A stretch of 15,496 nt of DNA from positions 1-15,496 of the forward strand of contig JACQDI010000179.1 in the NCBI GenBank assembly GCA_016201195.1. The letters run 5' to 3'. This document shows positions 14,754-15,496 of the stretch, one piece after another. The notes under the pieces are model-generated. The model ran no database searches and was not told the origin of the DNA. It worked only from the letters and a program-made list of their open reading frames with translations. Position 1 is the stretch's first letter; every line of letters begins with the position of its first letter. The position numbers and the translations under genes are program-made. This DNA comes from Acidobacteriota bacterium (GTDB lineage: Bacteria; Acidobacteriota; Terriglobia; Bryobacterales; JACQDG01).

Positions 14754-15496
14754 ATGCTTTCGAAGCAAAGACTCGTATTGTTCTTGCTGGCCGCCTTTCC
14801 CGCTTGGTCTCAATTCAACAGTGCGGTCCAGGGAGTGGTGACGGACAGCACTGGCGGGGTCATCGCCGACGCCTCCGTGCGCGTCACCAATGTTGCGACC
14901 GGCGTGACCCGTGAGGCAACCACTTCGGCCGAGGGGCTTTACCGGGCCCTCAGTCTCGGCCCCGGCGTGTACCGGATCGTCGCCGAGAAGGCCGGCTTCC
15001 GGTCAGCCGAGCAGGACAACGTCTCGGTGGGCATCACCGAGACCGTTCGGGTGGACTTCGTCCTGACGGTCGGCGCCGTAACCGAAAGGGTCGATGTGGT
15101 GGATCGGCCGCCGCAGGTGGAAACTGAGCAGGGGCGCGTGTCTGGCCGCATCGAGCGCGTCCAGCTTAAAGAGCTGCCGCTGAACGGGCGCAATCTCTAC
15201 TCGCTGATCGCGTTGCAGCCCGGCATCGTCGGGCGCGGCCTGTCTTCCATCTTTGGCGCCGGCGGATCGGCCAATGATTCTTTCGCAGGAGAGCTGGGGC
15301 CTCAGGTGTACGCCAGCGGGTCACGCTACGAATCCAACAGCTACACCCTGGACGATACCAGCGTGAACTCGGCGGCGCGCGGCGGCATTACGAATCTCAC
15401 CCCGAACGCGGATTCGGTCGAGGAGGTCCGCGTGGTGGCCAACAACTTCTCCGCCGTGGACGGACGCAACAGCGGCGCGCAGATCCAGGTAATCTC
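14754..15496 (+). CDS. TonB-dependent receptor with carboxypeptidase-regulatory domain (Oar-like), 3'-partial
   Basis: 247 codons are open from ATG 14754 to the right edge; only the N-terminus is present. A signal peptide (MLSKQRLVLFLLAAFPAWSQ) leads to a carboxypeptidase-regulatory-like beta-sandwich at ~22-105 (VQGVVTDSTGGVIADASVRV, YRALSLGPGVYRIVAEKAGF). The plug region follows, with the group's signature LKELPLNGRNLYSLIALQPG (near 138-157) and YTLDDTSVN, VEEVRVVANNFSAVDGRNSGAQIQV. Such proteins of Acidobacteriota sit in the outer membrane, and related proteins import complex substrates or take part in adhesion; the ligand cannot be read here. The start is supported by a strong AGGGGGG and a possible -10 box. 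It follows the propeller pseudogene and is probably its own transcription unit. Confidence 0.9.
   Translation, partial: MLSKQRLVLFLLAAFPAWSQFNSAVQGVVTDSTGGVIADASVRVTNVATGVTREATTSAEGLYRALSLGPGVYRIVAEKAGFRSAEQDNVSVGITETVRVDFVLTVGAVTERVDVVDRPPQVETEQGRVSGRIERVQLKELPLNGRNLYSLIALQPGIVGRGLSSIFGAGGSANDSFAGELGPQVYASGSRYESNSYTLDDTSVNSAARGGITNLTPNADSVEEVRVVANNFSAVDGRNSGAQIQVI

Noticed and set aside
14594..14914. 106-residue open frame across the pseudogene end and receptor start
   Set aside because: Its only meaningful part is a blade remnant of the pseudogene; the rest lies out of frame with the receptor gene.
1..15496. CRISPR array, tRNA, rRNA or transposase
   Set aside because: No regularly spaced direct repeats, cloverleaf or ribosomal signatures, or transposase motifs were seen on either strand by reading; a software scan was not possible.

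Overview
The window looks like a chromosomal stretch from a high-GC Acidobacteriota bacterium, most like the Bryobacterales/Solibacter group. The evidence is a TIGR03437-type C-terminal domain (the 'VNAASF ... PTQINVQAPFE ... GIYQVN' signature typical of that group), an Oar-like TonB-dependent receptor with a carboxypeptidase-regulatory plug region, a DUF3108 protein, and a sigma-like protein with a zinc finger next to a TolB-like propeller. This taxonomic call is an inference from gene families only.

Left part (1-8327, all on the minus strand, so transcription runs right to left). This is one tightly packed surface-glycan operon of ten genes: rfbA-like nucleotidyltransferase, rfbC-like epimerase, rfbB dehydratase, three GT-B glycosyltransferases, a small DUF4258/DUF2283 pair, a secreted DUF3108 protein, and a fourth glycosyltransferase cut off by the left edge. 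Most junctions overlap by 1-44 bases or are separated by only a few bases. The first three genes would make a dTDP-4-keto-6-deoxy sugar of the dTDP-rhamnose pathway (no rfbD reductase is in the window). The glycosyltransferases would assemble the glycan. The operon appears to start from a promoter at about 8405-8432. A 9-bp tandem repeat (5944-5976) lies exactly where the start codon of the first glycosyltransferase should be.

Right part (8454-15496, all on the plus strand). A divergent operon encodes a small cupin, a short-chain dehydrogenase-like protein with non-canonical catalytic positions, and a large secreted protein of 1136 residues. That protein has a six-bladed NHL-like propeller followed by a TIGR03437 domain that is interrupted twice by paralogous ~220-residue inserts. 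This is the most unusual object in the window. Next come a sigma-70-like protein with a C-terminal zinc finger, a coupled membrane-anchored TolB-like propeller that is clearly a pseudogene (several frame changes and an internal stop), and the start of a TonB-dependent receptor running off the right edge.

No tRNA, rRNA, CRISPR array, transposase or convincing Rho-independent terminator was seen. No stretch longer than about 130 bases lacks a gene or gene remnant.
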